NCBI GenBank assembly: GCA_903834765.1
Contig: CAILKE010000050.1
Coordinates: 61,722 to 125,721, forward strand
Source of the DNA: an uncultured Bacteroidota bacterium
Lineage (GTDB): Bacteria; Bacteroidota; Bacteroidia; B-17B0; Aurantibacillaceae
Length of the DNA: 64,000 nucleotides
Reading direction: 5' to 3'
The notes beneath the pieces are model-generated. The model did not search any database and was not told where the DNA came from. It was given only the letters and a program-made list of their open reading frames with translations. A program made the translations under genes and the position numbers. Below are positions 9,228 through 19,700 of the stretch, in pieces (position 1 is the stretch's first letter; each line of letters begins with the position of its first letter).

Positions 9228-11333
9228 TTAATAACTCATTCCTAAATTAAAAAACACAAAACTCCACATATCGGCAAATTCATTTATTTGTTTATCCGTT
9301 GGCTTTCCTGAGCCATGTCCTGCATTGACATCTACTCTAATTAGTGTTGGATTAAGCCCTACATTGTTTTTTTGAAGCGTCGAGATAAATTTAAATGAAT
9401 GCGCAGGAACGACTCTGTCATCATGATCACCCGTTAATACAAGAGTAGACGGATAAGAAACCTTTTTTATGTTATGCAAAGGAGAGTATTTTATTAAACA
9501 ATCAAATTCTGCTTTGTTCTCACTACAGCCATAATCCACTGTCCAAGCCCTACCGATAGTAAATAAATGAAAGCGTAACATATCTAATACACCAACTGTT
9601 GGAATAGCCACTTTTGCAATATCGGAACGCTGTGTTATAACAGCACCAATTAATAATCCGCCATTACTTCGGCCGTGTATGGCTAATTTTTGGTGTGACG
9701 TATATTTTTCTTTAACCAAGTAATCACATGCCGCTATGAAATCATCAAACACATGTTGCTTTTTACATTTAGTTCCATTCAAATGCCATTCTTCTCCATA
9801 CTCACCACCACCGCGCAAATTAGGTACACAATAAATACCCCCGGCTTCTAGAAACACCGCGCGATCTATTCTGAATTCGGGTGTATACGAAATATTAAAA
9901 CCTCCATAACCAAATACAAAACAAGGATTATTGCCATTTAATTGTATGTCTTTTTTATGTGTGATAAACATGGAAATAACGGTTCCATCCTTACTCGGAT
10001 AAAACACTTGTTTTGTTTCGTAATCATTGGAATTAAAAACACAATTCGGTTTAAATATGCGGCGGCTTGTAAATACCTTAGAATCGAAATAGTAAACCTC
10101 TTCCGGACTCACATAAGACACGGTGGAATATAAGGCGAAATCATCTTCTCGAGAAGAGTTAACACCATTTACTTTACAAATTCCAGGCAAGGCAATTTCT
10201 TTTTCTACTTTACCATTAAGTGCGTGTAAAAATAATTTAGAAGATGCTTTTTGTAAATAATTAGAAATTAATTTATTACCACAAAATGCAACGCCCTCTA
10301 GTAAATCTTCTTTTTGAGCCAACACATCTTCGCTGCTGTTTAACGAGGGGTTACTTAAACCTAATTTTATTAATCTATAGTTTGGCGCTTTATAATTTGT
10401 ATAAATATAAAACTGACTTCCAATATTATCTATAACGACATATTCATTTTCGAAATTAGTAACGATAGGAATAAACTGAGAGTCTACATTTATAAGATCT
10501 TTTATCATCAGACTTTGCCCACTGGTTGTTTCGCTGCCATAGATAATTAAATAATTTTCATCATGAGTAACTTGAGCAGAAAAATTTCTATTCGGATGTT
10601 TATCATCGCTATAAATTAAAACATCTTCAGCTTGAGGTTTACCAAGAGTATGATAATATAATTTATGAAATTCATTTTTTTGGGTGAAGGCTTTTTCATT
10701 GCTTGGTTCATTATAACGGCTATAATAAAATCCATTTCCTTTCCACGCAATATTAGAAAACTTGACCCACTTAATCACATCAGTCAGCTCTTTGTTTTCA
10801 GTAATATTCTTTACATGTATGTCTACCCAATCACTTCCTGCCTTAGATATACCATAGGCTAAATAAGTTCCGTCTTTAGAAATGGAAATTTCTCCAAGAG
10901 CTGTTGTTCCATCATTAGATAAAGTGTTTGGATCTAGCACAACTTTAAATTCATCTTGCAATGATTGTTGCGAACAAAATACGGCTTGGTTTTTTAATCC
11001 ATCATTACGAAATGAAAAAAACAGTTTTCCTTTCTTAAATGGCGTGCTCATTTTTTCAAAATTCCAAAGCGCCGTTAAACGATCTTTCAATTTATTTCTA
11101 AATTGAATTTGAGATAAATATTGAGTAGTCGTTTTATTTTGTTTTTCAACCCAAACCTTTGTTTCCAAAGAATTATCATCTTCTAACCAACGATAAGGAT
11201 CATCTATTATTGTCCCATGATAATCGTCTGTTTGCTTAACCGTTTTGGTTTCTGGATAAGTGATTTGACTATACATATTTAAACATAAACTTGTGAATAG
11301 AACATTATACAAACTTGTATTTACAACCTTCAT
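9228..11333 (-). CDS. Prolyl oligopeptidase family serine peptidase (S9A)
   Basis: This 701-residue enzyme cleaves short peptides after proline. The order is an N-terminal signal-like segment, DDPYRWLEDDNS (about 45-56, the conserved S9A start), a seven-bladed propeller region to about residue 420, and an alpha/beta hydrolase domain. The nucleophile lies in GRSNGGLL (Ser near 553), the acid in TGDHDDRVVP (near 636) and the histidine in NAGHGSGKP (near 671). The start at 11333 (MKVVNTS) is preferred because a signal-like sequence follows directly; an in-frame ATG at 11414 would run deep into the divergent gene. Location is probably periplasmic. Confidence 0.93.
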   Translation of the reverse strand: MKVVNTSLYNVLFTSLCLNMYSQITYPETKTVKQTDDYHGTIIDDPYRWLEDDNSLETKVWVEKQNKTTTQYLSQIQFRNKLKDRLTALWNFEKMSTPFKKGKLFFSFRNDGLKNQAVFCSQQSLQDEFKVVLDPNTLSNDGTTALGEISISKDGTYLAYGISKAGSDWVDIHVKNITENKELTDVIKWVKFSNIAWKGNGFYYSRYNEPSNEKAFTQKNEFHKLYYHTLGKPQAEDVLIYSDDKHPNRNFSAQVTHDENYLIIYGSETTSGQSLMIKDLINVDSQFIPIVTNFENEYVVIDNIGSQFYIYTNYKAPNYRLIKLGLSNPSLNSSEDVLAQKEDLLEGVAFCGNKLISNYLQKASSKLFLHALNGKVEKEIALPGICKVNGVNSSREDDFALYSTVSYVSPEEVYYFDSKVFTSRRIFKPNCVFNSNDYETKQVFYPSKDGTVISMFITHKKDIQLNGNNPCFVFGYGGFNISYTPEFRIDRAVFLEAGGIYCVPNLRGGGEYGEEWHLNGTKCKKQHVFDDFIAACDYLVKEKYTSHQKLAIHGRSNGGLLIGAVITQRSDIAKVAIPTVGVLDMLRFHLFTIGRAWTVDYGCSENKAEFDCLIKYSPLHNIKKVSYPSTLVLTGDHDDRVVPAHSFKFISTLQKNNVGLNPTLIRVDVNAGHGSGKPTDKQINEFADMWSFVFFNLGMSY

Positions 11334-11353
11334 AATAATTAATTTTATAGGAA

Positions 11354-12106
11354 ATGAACTTATATAAAAGCAAATATACCAAAGAAGTAGAAAATACACT
11401 AACACAGCAATCAATCAATATTGATAAGCAGAAAACCGAAAAACTAAAAAAATATATTGGGACACAGTACCACGTTCATGGCTTAACCTCAGCTATACAA
11501 CTAGATGTTTATAAAAGTGGTTTTAGTTTTACAAAAAATAGTATTGAAGAAGATTTCGAACTATTCAATATGATTTATCATCAAAGTCCTTCGTTTGAAG
11601 GTAAAAATTTAGCCTTTATTTTTTTAGATAAACATCATAAGCAAATTCCTGTAACCACTCAATTACAAATTTTACCGTTATGGGTTGAGAAAGTTGATAA
11701 CTGGGCACATTCAGACTCTTTATCTAAATATTTAACTCGTTTGTTAGAGCATAAAACGTCACACAAAGAATTACTTATCATTTTAAAAATATGGAGTTCT
11801 TCGTCGAATTTATGGGAACGTCGGCAATCATTAATATCTTTGTATTATTATGCACGTACTAAAAAAGAATTTATTAAATATGAAATTTCAGAAAAACTAA
11901 TTTCAAATTTATTGTTAGATAAAGAGTATTATGTTCAAAAAGCAGTTGGCTGGGCTTTGCGCGAATCCTTTAATGCTTATCCAAAGCAAACGTTTGCATT
12001 TATAGAAGATAACATTAAGTCTATTTCTGCCATAGCTTTTACTACTTGTATAGAAAAGATGAATGATGTACAAAAATTAACTTTAAAAACGAAACGAAAA
12101 AAATGA
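11354..12106 (+). CDS. DNA alkylation repair protein, AlkD-like HEAT-repeat family
   Basis: This 250-residue protein resembles the AlkC/AlkD DNA glycosylase family, which removes bulky or cationic alkylated bases without base flipping. Characteristic lines are WVEKVDNWAHSDSLS (about 115-129), SSNLWERRQSLISLYYYA (about 154-171) and DKEYYVQKAVGWALRESF (about 193-210), within an all-helical HEAT-like protein. It starts only 20 bp from the divergent peptidase gene. Its stop overlaps the start of the glucosaminidase gene in ATGA, so the two are translationally coupled. The glycosylase function is from family knowledge. The specific substrate is not determined. Confidence 0.85.
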   Translation: MNLYKSKYTKEVENTLTQQSINIDKQKTEKLKKYIGTQYHVHGLTSAIQLDVYKSGFSFTKNSIEEDFELFNMIYHQSPSFEGKNLAFIFLDKHHKQIPVTTQLQILPLWVEKVDNWAHSDSLSKYLTRLLEHKTSHKELLIILKIWSSSSNLWERRQSLISLYYYARTKKEFIKYEISEKLISNLLLDKEYYVQKAVGWALRESFNAYPKQTFAFIEDNIKSISAIAFTTCIEKMNDVQKLTLKTKRKK

Positions 12107-13014
12107 AACAGGTACTGATCGTTTTTATACTTCTCACTGATTTTATTTATGGGCAACCCACACTTACACCCGAAGATTATATTGCCTCATTTAAAGATGA
12201 TGCTATTAAGGAAATGTATTTACATAAAGTTCCTGCGTGCATCACATTAGCGCAAGGCATGCTTGAAAGTGGCTGCGGAAACAGTCCTTTGTGTCGCAAT
12301 GCCAATAATCATTTTGGTATTAAATGCCATAAAGAATGGGGTGGTGATTCATACATTATGAATGATGATGAAGAAAATGAATGTTTTCGTAAATATGAAA
12401 AAGCTCTAGATTCATACAGCGATCACAGCCTCTTTTTATTTTCACGATCTCGTTACGCTTCATTATTTGAATTATCAATTAATGATTATAAAGGATGGTG
12501 TTATGGCTTGAAACAAGCAGGCTATGCAACAGACCCTAAATACCCCGAAAGATTAATAGAATTAATTGAACGTTATAATTTACAAGAATTAAATTCAATT
12601 GAAACTACTCCTAAACAAACATTGCCTATTGCTTCAACTATTAAGTCGGAAATGACAATAAGAGAAGTGTATCGCTTTAACCATGTCAGATTTGTTATTG
12701 CAAAAGAAAATGATTCATATTATAAAATTTCACATGATTTTAATATTGAATTAGATCAATTACTCAATTTTAATGATTTTTCAAAAACGGATAAAATACA
12801 ATATGGCCAAAAGATTTACATACAAAAAAAACGTAGAAGAGCTCTAGAGCCCTATCATGTTGTGCAAAAAAACGAAACGCTTAAATCAATTTCTCAATTG
12901 CACGGCATCAGATTAAATATGCTTTGTAAAAAAAATAAATTAAAGCCAGAAGATAAATTAAAAATAGGAGACGTATTATTTTTACGTCAAAGAAAACCTA
13001 CTACTCAGAAATAA
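12103..13014 (+). CDS. Glucosaminidase (GH73) with LysM domains
   Basis: This 303-residue secreted peptidoglycan hydrolase has a signal peptide (about 1-18). The GH73 domain spans about 24-160, with LAQGMLESGCGNSPL holding the likely catalytic glutamate, ANNHFGIKCHKEW, and the C-terminal YATDPKYPERLIELI motif. Two LysM-like regions follow: a weak one near 195-245 and a clear one near 250-298 (YHVVQKNETLKSISQLHGI...KIGDVLFL). It probably cleaves the glycan backbone during wall remodelling. It overlaps the upstream AlkD-like gene by 4 bp and its 3' end overlaps convergent purN by 14 bp. Confidence 0.92.
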   Translation: MKQVLIVFILLTDFIYGQPTLTPEDYIASFKDDAIKEMYLHKVPACITLAQGMLESGCGNSPLCRNANNHFGIKCHKEWGGDSYIMNDDEENECFRKYEKALDSYSDHSLFLFSRSRYASLFELSINDYKGWCYGLKQAGYATDPKYPERLIELIERYNLQELNSIETTPKQTLPIASTIKSEMTIREVYRFNHVRFVIAKENDSYYKISHDFNIELDQLLNFNDFSKTDKIQYGQKIYIQKKRRRALEPYHVVQKNETLKSISQLHGIRLNMLCKKNKLKPEDKLKIGDVLFLRQRKPTTQK

Positions 13015-13570
13015 TTTTCTCAATAGCCTTTGGAAGGTATTCCAATTCTAATTTTCTAATTTTCAGTTGTAATGATTCAGCTGTTTCGCTTTCATCTAAT
13101 GAGCATTTCTGTTGTAATATAAATGCACCGTTATCGTATTCTTCGTTAACATAATGAATAGTAATTCCGCTTTCGTTTTCTTTATTTTCAACAACAGCCT
13201 TATGCACATGAGCTCCAAACATTCCTTTTCCCCCATATTTAGGCAATAAAGAAGGGTGTATATTGATAATTTGATTTGGAAATGCCTTTATGAAATCAGC
13301 TGGAATTTTTAATAAAAAACCTGCTAAAACTATTAAATTAATATTTTCTGCTTTTAAAAATTCAATAATTTGAGCCGAATATTCATTTAACGATGTTTTA
13401 CTAATTAGTTGAACCGTTTTTTTATGAGCTTCAGCTTTCGCAATAACTCCAGCTGTATCACTATTAGTAACAACTAATTTGATTTTAATTCGAGTATCAT
13501 TTTTAAAATAGTTAAATAAATTTTCGGCATTTGTTCCTTCACCTGAGGCAAATATAGCAACGTTAGTCAT
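13001..13570 (-). CDS. purN: Phosphoribosylglycinamide formyltransferase
   Basis: This 189-residue enzyme transfers a formyl group from 10-formyl-THF to GAR in purine synthesis. FASGEGTNAENL (about 6-17) forms the phosphate-binding start, VLAGFLLKIP is in the middle, and NIHPSLLPKYGGKGMFG holds the catalytic His and the HPSLLP signature. An aspartate in EEYDNGAFI completes the set. The start at 13570 (MTNVAIFASG) fits the family; five extra upstream residues from 13585 look spurious. It is monocistronic here and convergent with the glucosaminidase gene. Confidence 0.95.
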   Translation of the reverse strand: MTNVAIFASGEGTNAENLFNYFKNDTRIKIKLVVTNSDTAGVIAKAEAHKKTVQLISKTSLNEYSAQIIEFLKAENINLIVLAGFLLKIPADFIKAFPNQIINIHPSLLPKYGGKGMFGAHVHKAVVENKENESGITIHYVNEEYDNGAFILQQKCSLDESETAESLQLKIRKLELEYLPKAIEKIISE

Positions 13571-13595
13571 GCTGCAAAAATACATTAATTTATAA

Positions 13596-13715
13596 GGGAA
13601 TTTCTAAAAATTCATTTTTTGAAGCGAACAAATTTTTGAAAACGCAGAATACATAGGTATTTGAGGCTTTCAAAAATGTAATACAACGATGAAAAGGGAT
13701 TAAGTAGAAATTCCC
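13596..13715. repeat. 120-bp inverted-repeat element, MITE-like
   Basis: GGGAATTTCTA (13596-13606) and its exact reverse complement (13705-13715) bound a 120-bp segment. Inside, AATTTTTGAAA and CTTTCAAAAAT form a second, nested inverted pair. It has no coding capacity. The whole could fold into one long hairpin. It lies between the promoter side of purN and the terminator of the giant gene. Confidence 0.5.
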
Positions 13716-13724
13716 ATAAAACAA

Positions 13725-13754
13725 AATCGCCCCCAATATGTATTGGAGGCGATT
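13725..13754 (-). terminator. Intrinsic terminator of the giant SprB-repeat gene
   Basis: A 14-bp stem (13725-13738 with 13741-13754) has a single mismatch and a 2-nt centre. On the minus strand it is followed by TTTGTTTT. It lies 23 bp past the stop at 13778. Confidence 0.85.
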
Positions 13755-13777
13755 AAATAAATAACTGATAAATTGAC

Positions 13778-16700
13778 TTATTGATTTTCTCTTAAAACAG
13801 TTACGTGCCCAACAAATGGATGTTTATTGCCTTGTAAATCAACCACTTGTAACTTATAAACATATACACCTTGTGGAGCAACTTTAGTGCTTCCCTTTAC
13901 AGTGCCATCCCATCCTTTACGGAAGTTATTACTAGTAAAAACATTTTCGCCCCATCGATCAAAAATATCCATACGATAATTCTCTTCGTCTATTCCCACA
14001 CCTAAAGGCTGAAACATATCATTTTTCCCATTAGCATCTGGCGTAAAACAATTTGGAATAAATAAGGCAAAGTCTGGAGTTATTTCTATTGGATGAGAAA
14101 CAACAGCGGTGCAACCATGTATTGATGTAGCTAATAAACTTACATTGTAAGTTCCCGCAAAACCATATGTGTGACTTGGATTTTCAAATGTTGAATTATT
14201 TCCTCCACCCAACGCTGCAGGATCGCCAAAATTCCAAATATAACTAACAGCTCCTTTTGTTGTATTAGTAAAACTAATTGTTGGATCTATAATGCTTGCA
14301 GTTGGAGGCACTGCATAAAAATCAGCAACCGGTTGAGGATAGATTATAATATAATTTGGCCTAGTAATAACAGATTGGCAGCCTGTTAATGCATCCGTAA
14401 TTACTAAATCTATCGAAAAAGTATCTGCATTTAAAAAATTATACGAAACTGGATTTGTAGTTCCTATCATATCTTTCAAATCAACATACCAGTTATAAGT
14501 ATCTGATGCACTTCCTGTAGTTGCCGAAAAAGTAATAGTAGATGGAGCGCATGCCGTTGTTGTAATAGCTGCAAATGTTCCTGTAGGTATAGGATTCGCA
14601 TTTACCGTAAACACACCACTAGCAATAGGAATAGTACAACCATCTCCAACAGTTACTGTATATATATTTGGAGTAGTTAAAAAATTTGCATTCACAGTAA
14701 TAGAATTTGTTGTGGCTCCGTTACTCCATGAGTAATTATATTGAGGAACTCCACCGTTACCTGGGCTTGTAAATATAGGACTTAAAGTAACTGCAGCACC
14801 ACTACATTTTGTCACAGCGAAACCTGTAACTGATAAAGATGGGGTTACATTTACTGTAATTATAACTGGCGAAGTTGTACAGCCATTAACATCACTCATC
14901 GCTACTGTATAAAACGAATTTACAGTTGGACTTACCGTTATGGGGCCTCCTCCCACTCCTATAGCTGGTGTCCATGTATATGTATAAGGAGAACTTGTAA
15001 CTCCTCCAAAACCTGCCGCATAAATTTGTGCGCTTTGCCCAAAACAAATTGTTTGAATGGTAGATGAATTTATTCCTAAAAATTGGGCTGCATTTACAGT
15101 TGCAAAACCTGAAGTATTGCAACCATAAGAATCAGTAACTGTTGCTGTATATACGCCAGAACCAACACCCGTTAATGTTTGCGATAATCCACTTGTTGTT
15201 TGAACTTGAGATATTGAATTAGACCAAGCAACTGAATAACTCGGTGTTCCAGACGTGTAATTTATTACTATAGATCCATTCTGCTGCCCAAAACAAATTG
15301 GTTGAGTAGTGGTAAAACCAGTAATAATTGGACTTGGAGCGTTAGCCACATTAACTGTTTGAGTTAAAGAACATCCCTTGTTGTCTATAATAATACAATT
15401 CCAGTTTCCTGGCGACATACTATTTGCAACTGAGCCTATTTGGGCTGGTGCCGTATTCCAAGTATAACTATATCCACCATTACCTCCGGTGGCAGTTGTT
15501 GTAGCAGAACCATTAGATAAACCACACTTAGCCGGCAAAGTATTTGCTGAAGCTATTAATGCTGATGGCTCTATTACTGTAAAGTTTGCATTAACCGAAC
15601 AGCTATTTACATCTGTGACTACTAAACTATAAGAACCTTGAACTAAACCTCCAATAACGCCACTGTTGGTTTGTGTTGGCGTCCATGAATATGTTAATCC
15701 TGGTGTACCGCCAGATACATTCGTTATTATCTGGCCATTATTGCCTCCAAAACAAGATACATTAGTCACAGAAGAACTTGTAATTACCAATGGACTTGGC
15801 TGAGAAATCGTCACCACCTGAGAAGTTGTACATAAATTTGCATCTGTTACATTACAAGTATATGTGCTTGCCCCTACATTAATCAATACCGAAGATGTTT
15901 GAGCACTAGGCGTCCACACATAATTATAATTTGGAGTCCCTCCGTTTACTAAAATAGTTGCTTGTCCATTTGTAAAACCTGCGCAACTTACATTTGAGTA
16001 ACTACCTATTGCACTAACTAATGCTGGTGGTTCAGTAATTGTTACTCCTGCTGTTCCCACGCAACCAGCAGCATCAGTAACTGTTATATTATGCAAACCA
16101 GCATTGAAATTAGTAACGTTTTGGACTGTCGATGAATTAGCAGACCAATTAATATTGTATGGAGTTACGCCACCTGTAATTGTTGTATTTGCAGTTCCAT
16201 TACTTTGTCCAAAACATTTAACTGCTGTTGTACTTGTTACAACAACTGATGGTCCAGCTATATCATTAATTAATCCACTTGCTGCCAAGGTACATAAGTT
16301 AGCGTCGGTTACTGTAAAAGTATATGCTCCTGAAACAATATTATTAATACATAAAGTTGTTGGTCCATTATTCCATTGGTATGAAAGTGGTGCAGTACCT
16401 CCACCCACTGTAACACAAGCTTTACCATTTGCTTGACTACAATTTGAATTAGTAGTAGAAATTACGGCTGATAATGGAGCAGGCTGAGTTAATGTAAAAG
16501 TTAAAACAGTTGGACAAACTCCGTTTGATGTAATGGTAACTGTTTGACTGCCTATACCTAAATTATTTACTGAATTGCCTGATTGCAAACCTGGTTGCCA
16601 TAAGAAAGTGGTTGATCCAGACCCTCCTGCAAAAGCGACATTACCAGTACCATCAGAAGCGCCATTACACTTTACATTTGTAGTAGTCAAAGTTGTTGCT

Positions 16701-19700
16701 AGTGGAGATGGCTGTAAAATAGTAATACTAGCCGTTGCAGCGCAAAGATTAATATCTTTCACAGTAACTACATAATTACCCGCAATTAAAGTATTTGCCG
16801 TTGCTCCATTTCCTCCGCTAGGAGACCATGTAAAGCTATATGCGCCTGTTCCGCCACCGGGTGTTAACGATGCAAATCCATTATTTCCACCATTACAAGT
16901 TACACTTCCGCTTGATGTGATATTGGCTGTTATTTGAGTTGGTTGAGTAATTGTTACAATACTACTGCCTGTACAGTTGTTCTGGTCTGTAGCCAACATT
17001 GTATAAGTTCCAGCACATAAACCAGTTGCTGTTTGAGCAGTAATAGGGCTCGCTCCTCCTGTCCAATAATAACTAACAGCTCCTACTCCATTTGTTGATG
17101 TAGCAGCCGCTATACCATTGCATGCATTAAAACATGTAACATTAGTTGATGAAATACTAGCTGACATTGCTAGTGGATTAGATAAAACCATTGAAGATGT
17201 TACAACACAACCTTTAGAATCTGTTACACTAATACCATAATTACCCGCACCTAAAAGATTACTCGTTGCAGCGTTCCCACCACCTCCAGTCCATGCATAA
17301 GAATAACCAGGGCTACCACCTATTGCGGCTGCTATACCATAACCAGTAGATTCACCAAAGCATTTTGGGTTAGTAGGACTTACAGTAACCGTTAAAACAG
17401 ATGGCTGTGTAATATTAACACTAGTAGAGGCAATGCAACCATTATTATCAGTAACTGATACAGTATATATTTGGGCACATAAATTAGTTCCGGATCCTGT
17501 AACTTGTCCATTACTCCAGGAATAGACGTATGGTGTTGCTCCGCCGCTTACGCTTGTTGTTGCTGCACCATTACAAGTTCCAAAGCAACTCACATTGGTC
17601 TGACTAACAACACTTATAGCTGGCCCTGATTGATTAGGAATCGTTACCGCTAATGTTTGGGTACAATTATTTGCATCTTTTACATTGATCGTATAAGTAC
17701 CAGCAAAAACCGAACCTTGGGCTGTTGTTGTTGATCCTGCACTCCATGTTTGAGTATAAGCAGGTGAACCGCCTGCAATTGAAATAGTAGCAGAACCATT
17801 TGCTTGATTACAAATAGCTGACGTTACTGTTGATGTTAATGTTATTGAACTTGGTTGTGTAACAGCTATTGTTTGAGTAATGGAACAATTATTTGCATCT
17901 GTTGTAGTACATGAATAAATTCCTATTGCCACATTATTAACAGTTGACAACGTGCTTGCTAATGTTGGCCACAAATAAGTATATGGCGCAGTACCTCCTG
18001 AGCCCGTAACTGAAATTGTACCAGTAGATGTACCGAAACATTTAACATTCTGAGAGTTCATTATCGGTGATAATACCGAAGGCTGTGTTACCGTTCCAAA
18101 TGCAGTAGATTTACACCCATAAAAATCTGTAATAGTACATGAATAAGTATTTGGAGCTAAATTAGAAGCTGTTGACGAGGTTTGTCCACCTGGTGACCAC
18201 GAATATGTGAATGGAGAAGCGCCTCCAGTAATTCCAGCTGTCATTATTCCATTATTAAAGCCATTACACGTAATATTAGTAGACGCTGTAATTGAAGCAC
18301 TTCCTCCAAGAGTTATTCCAATAGTTACAGGACTACTAATTACACATCCATTGGCATCAGTTGCTGTTACCGTGTAATTACCTCCTATTAAACCGTTACT
18401 TGTAGAAGCTGCTCCACCAGTGCCTGTCCAGGTATAAGTATATATTGGCGAACCTCCTGTTACACTAACCGAACCTATTCCATTTGCTGCGGTACAATTT
18501 GCGTTTTGCGATGATACACTAATAGCTAATGCCGTTGGTTGAGTTATGGTTACCGTTTGAGTAGAAAGACACAAATTAGCATCTTTTATACCCACAATAT
18601 AAGTTCCTGCATTTTGATTTGCAAAAATAGCTGACGATTGATAAGTTCCCCCATTTAAATTATAAGTATAAGCCGGGGTTCCACCAGAACCAACAACATT
18701 AATCGTTCCAGTAGCAGTACCAAAACATTTAACAGGTATTGAACTAGGAGTAACAGCAACCTGTGAAGGTTGATTAATAGTAAGTGAGGTTGTTGCAATA
18801 CAACCACCCACATCTTTTACTGTTATATTATATACTCCCACAGATAATCCTGTAAAAGTGCCAATACCATTAGACGATACAGGTGAAGTAGAAATTGAAT
18901 ATGTATAAGGCCCTCCGGCGCCACCAGTAGGAATGGCAATAGTACAAGAGCCATTAGCGCCTCCAAAACAACTTACATTGGAAAAACTAGTAATAGATGT
19001 GGTAGGGCTTCCTAAACTAACAACTGTATACAACACAGATAATGTGCAGGTATTTACGTCTTTAATAACGACTGTATGATTTCCTGCTGCTAACCCAGTT
19101 GTATTTGAACTGCCAACAAAACCAGCTCCATCATACGAATAACTGTATGCAGGAGTTCCACCTGTTACTAATGAAACAGTTGCCGTACCATTTGTGGCAC
19201 CACAGCTAACAGATGATGCATTAACGGTAGCTGAAGAAATACCAGCTGTTAAACCAATACTAAAAGTAGATGGAAAAGTACATCCATTAGCATCTTTTAC
19301 CGAAATAGAATGAGTCCCTGCTGATAATCCCCCAAAAGTAGAGTTAGTTACATAGGCTCCTCCATCTATTGAATAACTATATGTGGGAGTTCCACCTGTT
19401 ACTCCAGTTACTGTATAAGTTCCTGTAGCACCTGCGCAACTCGCTGGCCCTGGAGTTCCTGCAATTGCAGTAGGTCCGGAACTGCTTCCAATTATTACAG
19501 TTTGTACATAAATACATCCATTTACATCTCTTACTGTTAAAGAATATGTTCCCGATGCTAAACCTGTAATTGGGGACACAGCAGTAAAAGGACCAGCATT
19601 TAAAGCATAGGTATACGGTGCCGTACCTCCAACTGGAGATGCAAATGTAAAGCTTCCGTTATTTTGTCCACAAGAAGCATTTGTAGGGCTTAATGTTATA

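Noticed and set aside
16104..16775. Plus-strand open frames opposite the giant adhesin
   Set aside because: They are antisense shadows of a repetitive coding region with the strong codon pattern on the minus strand.
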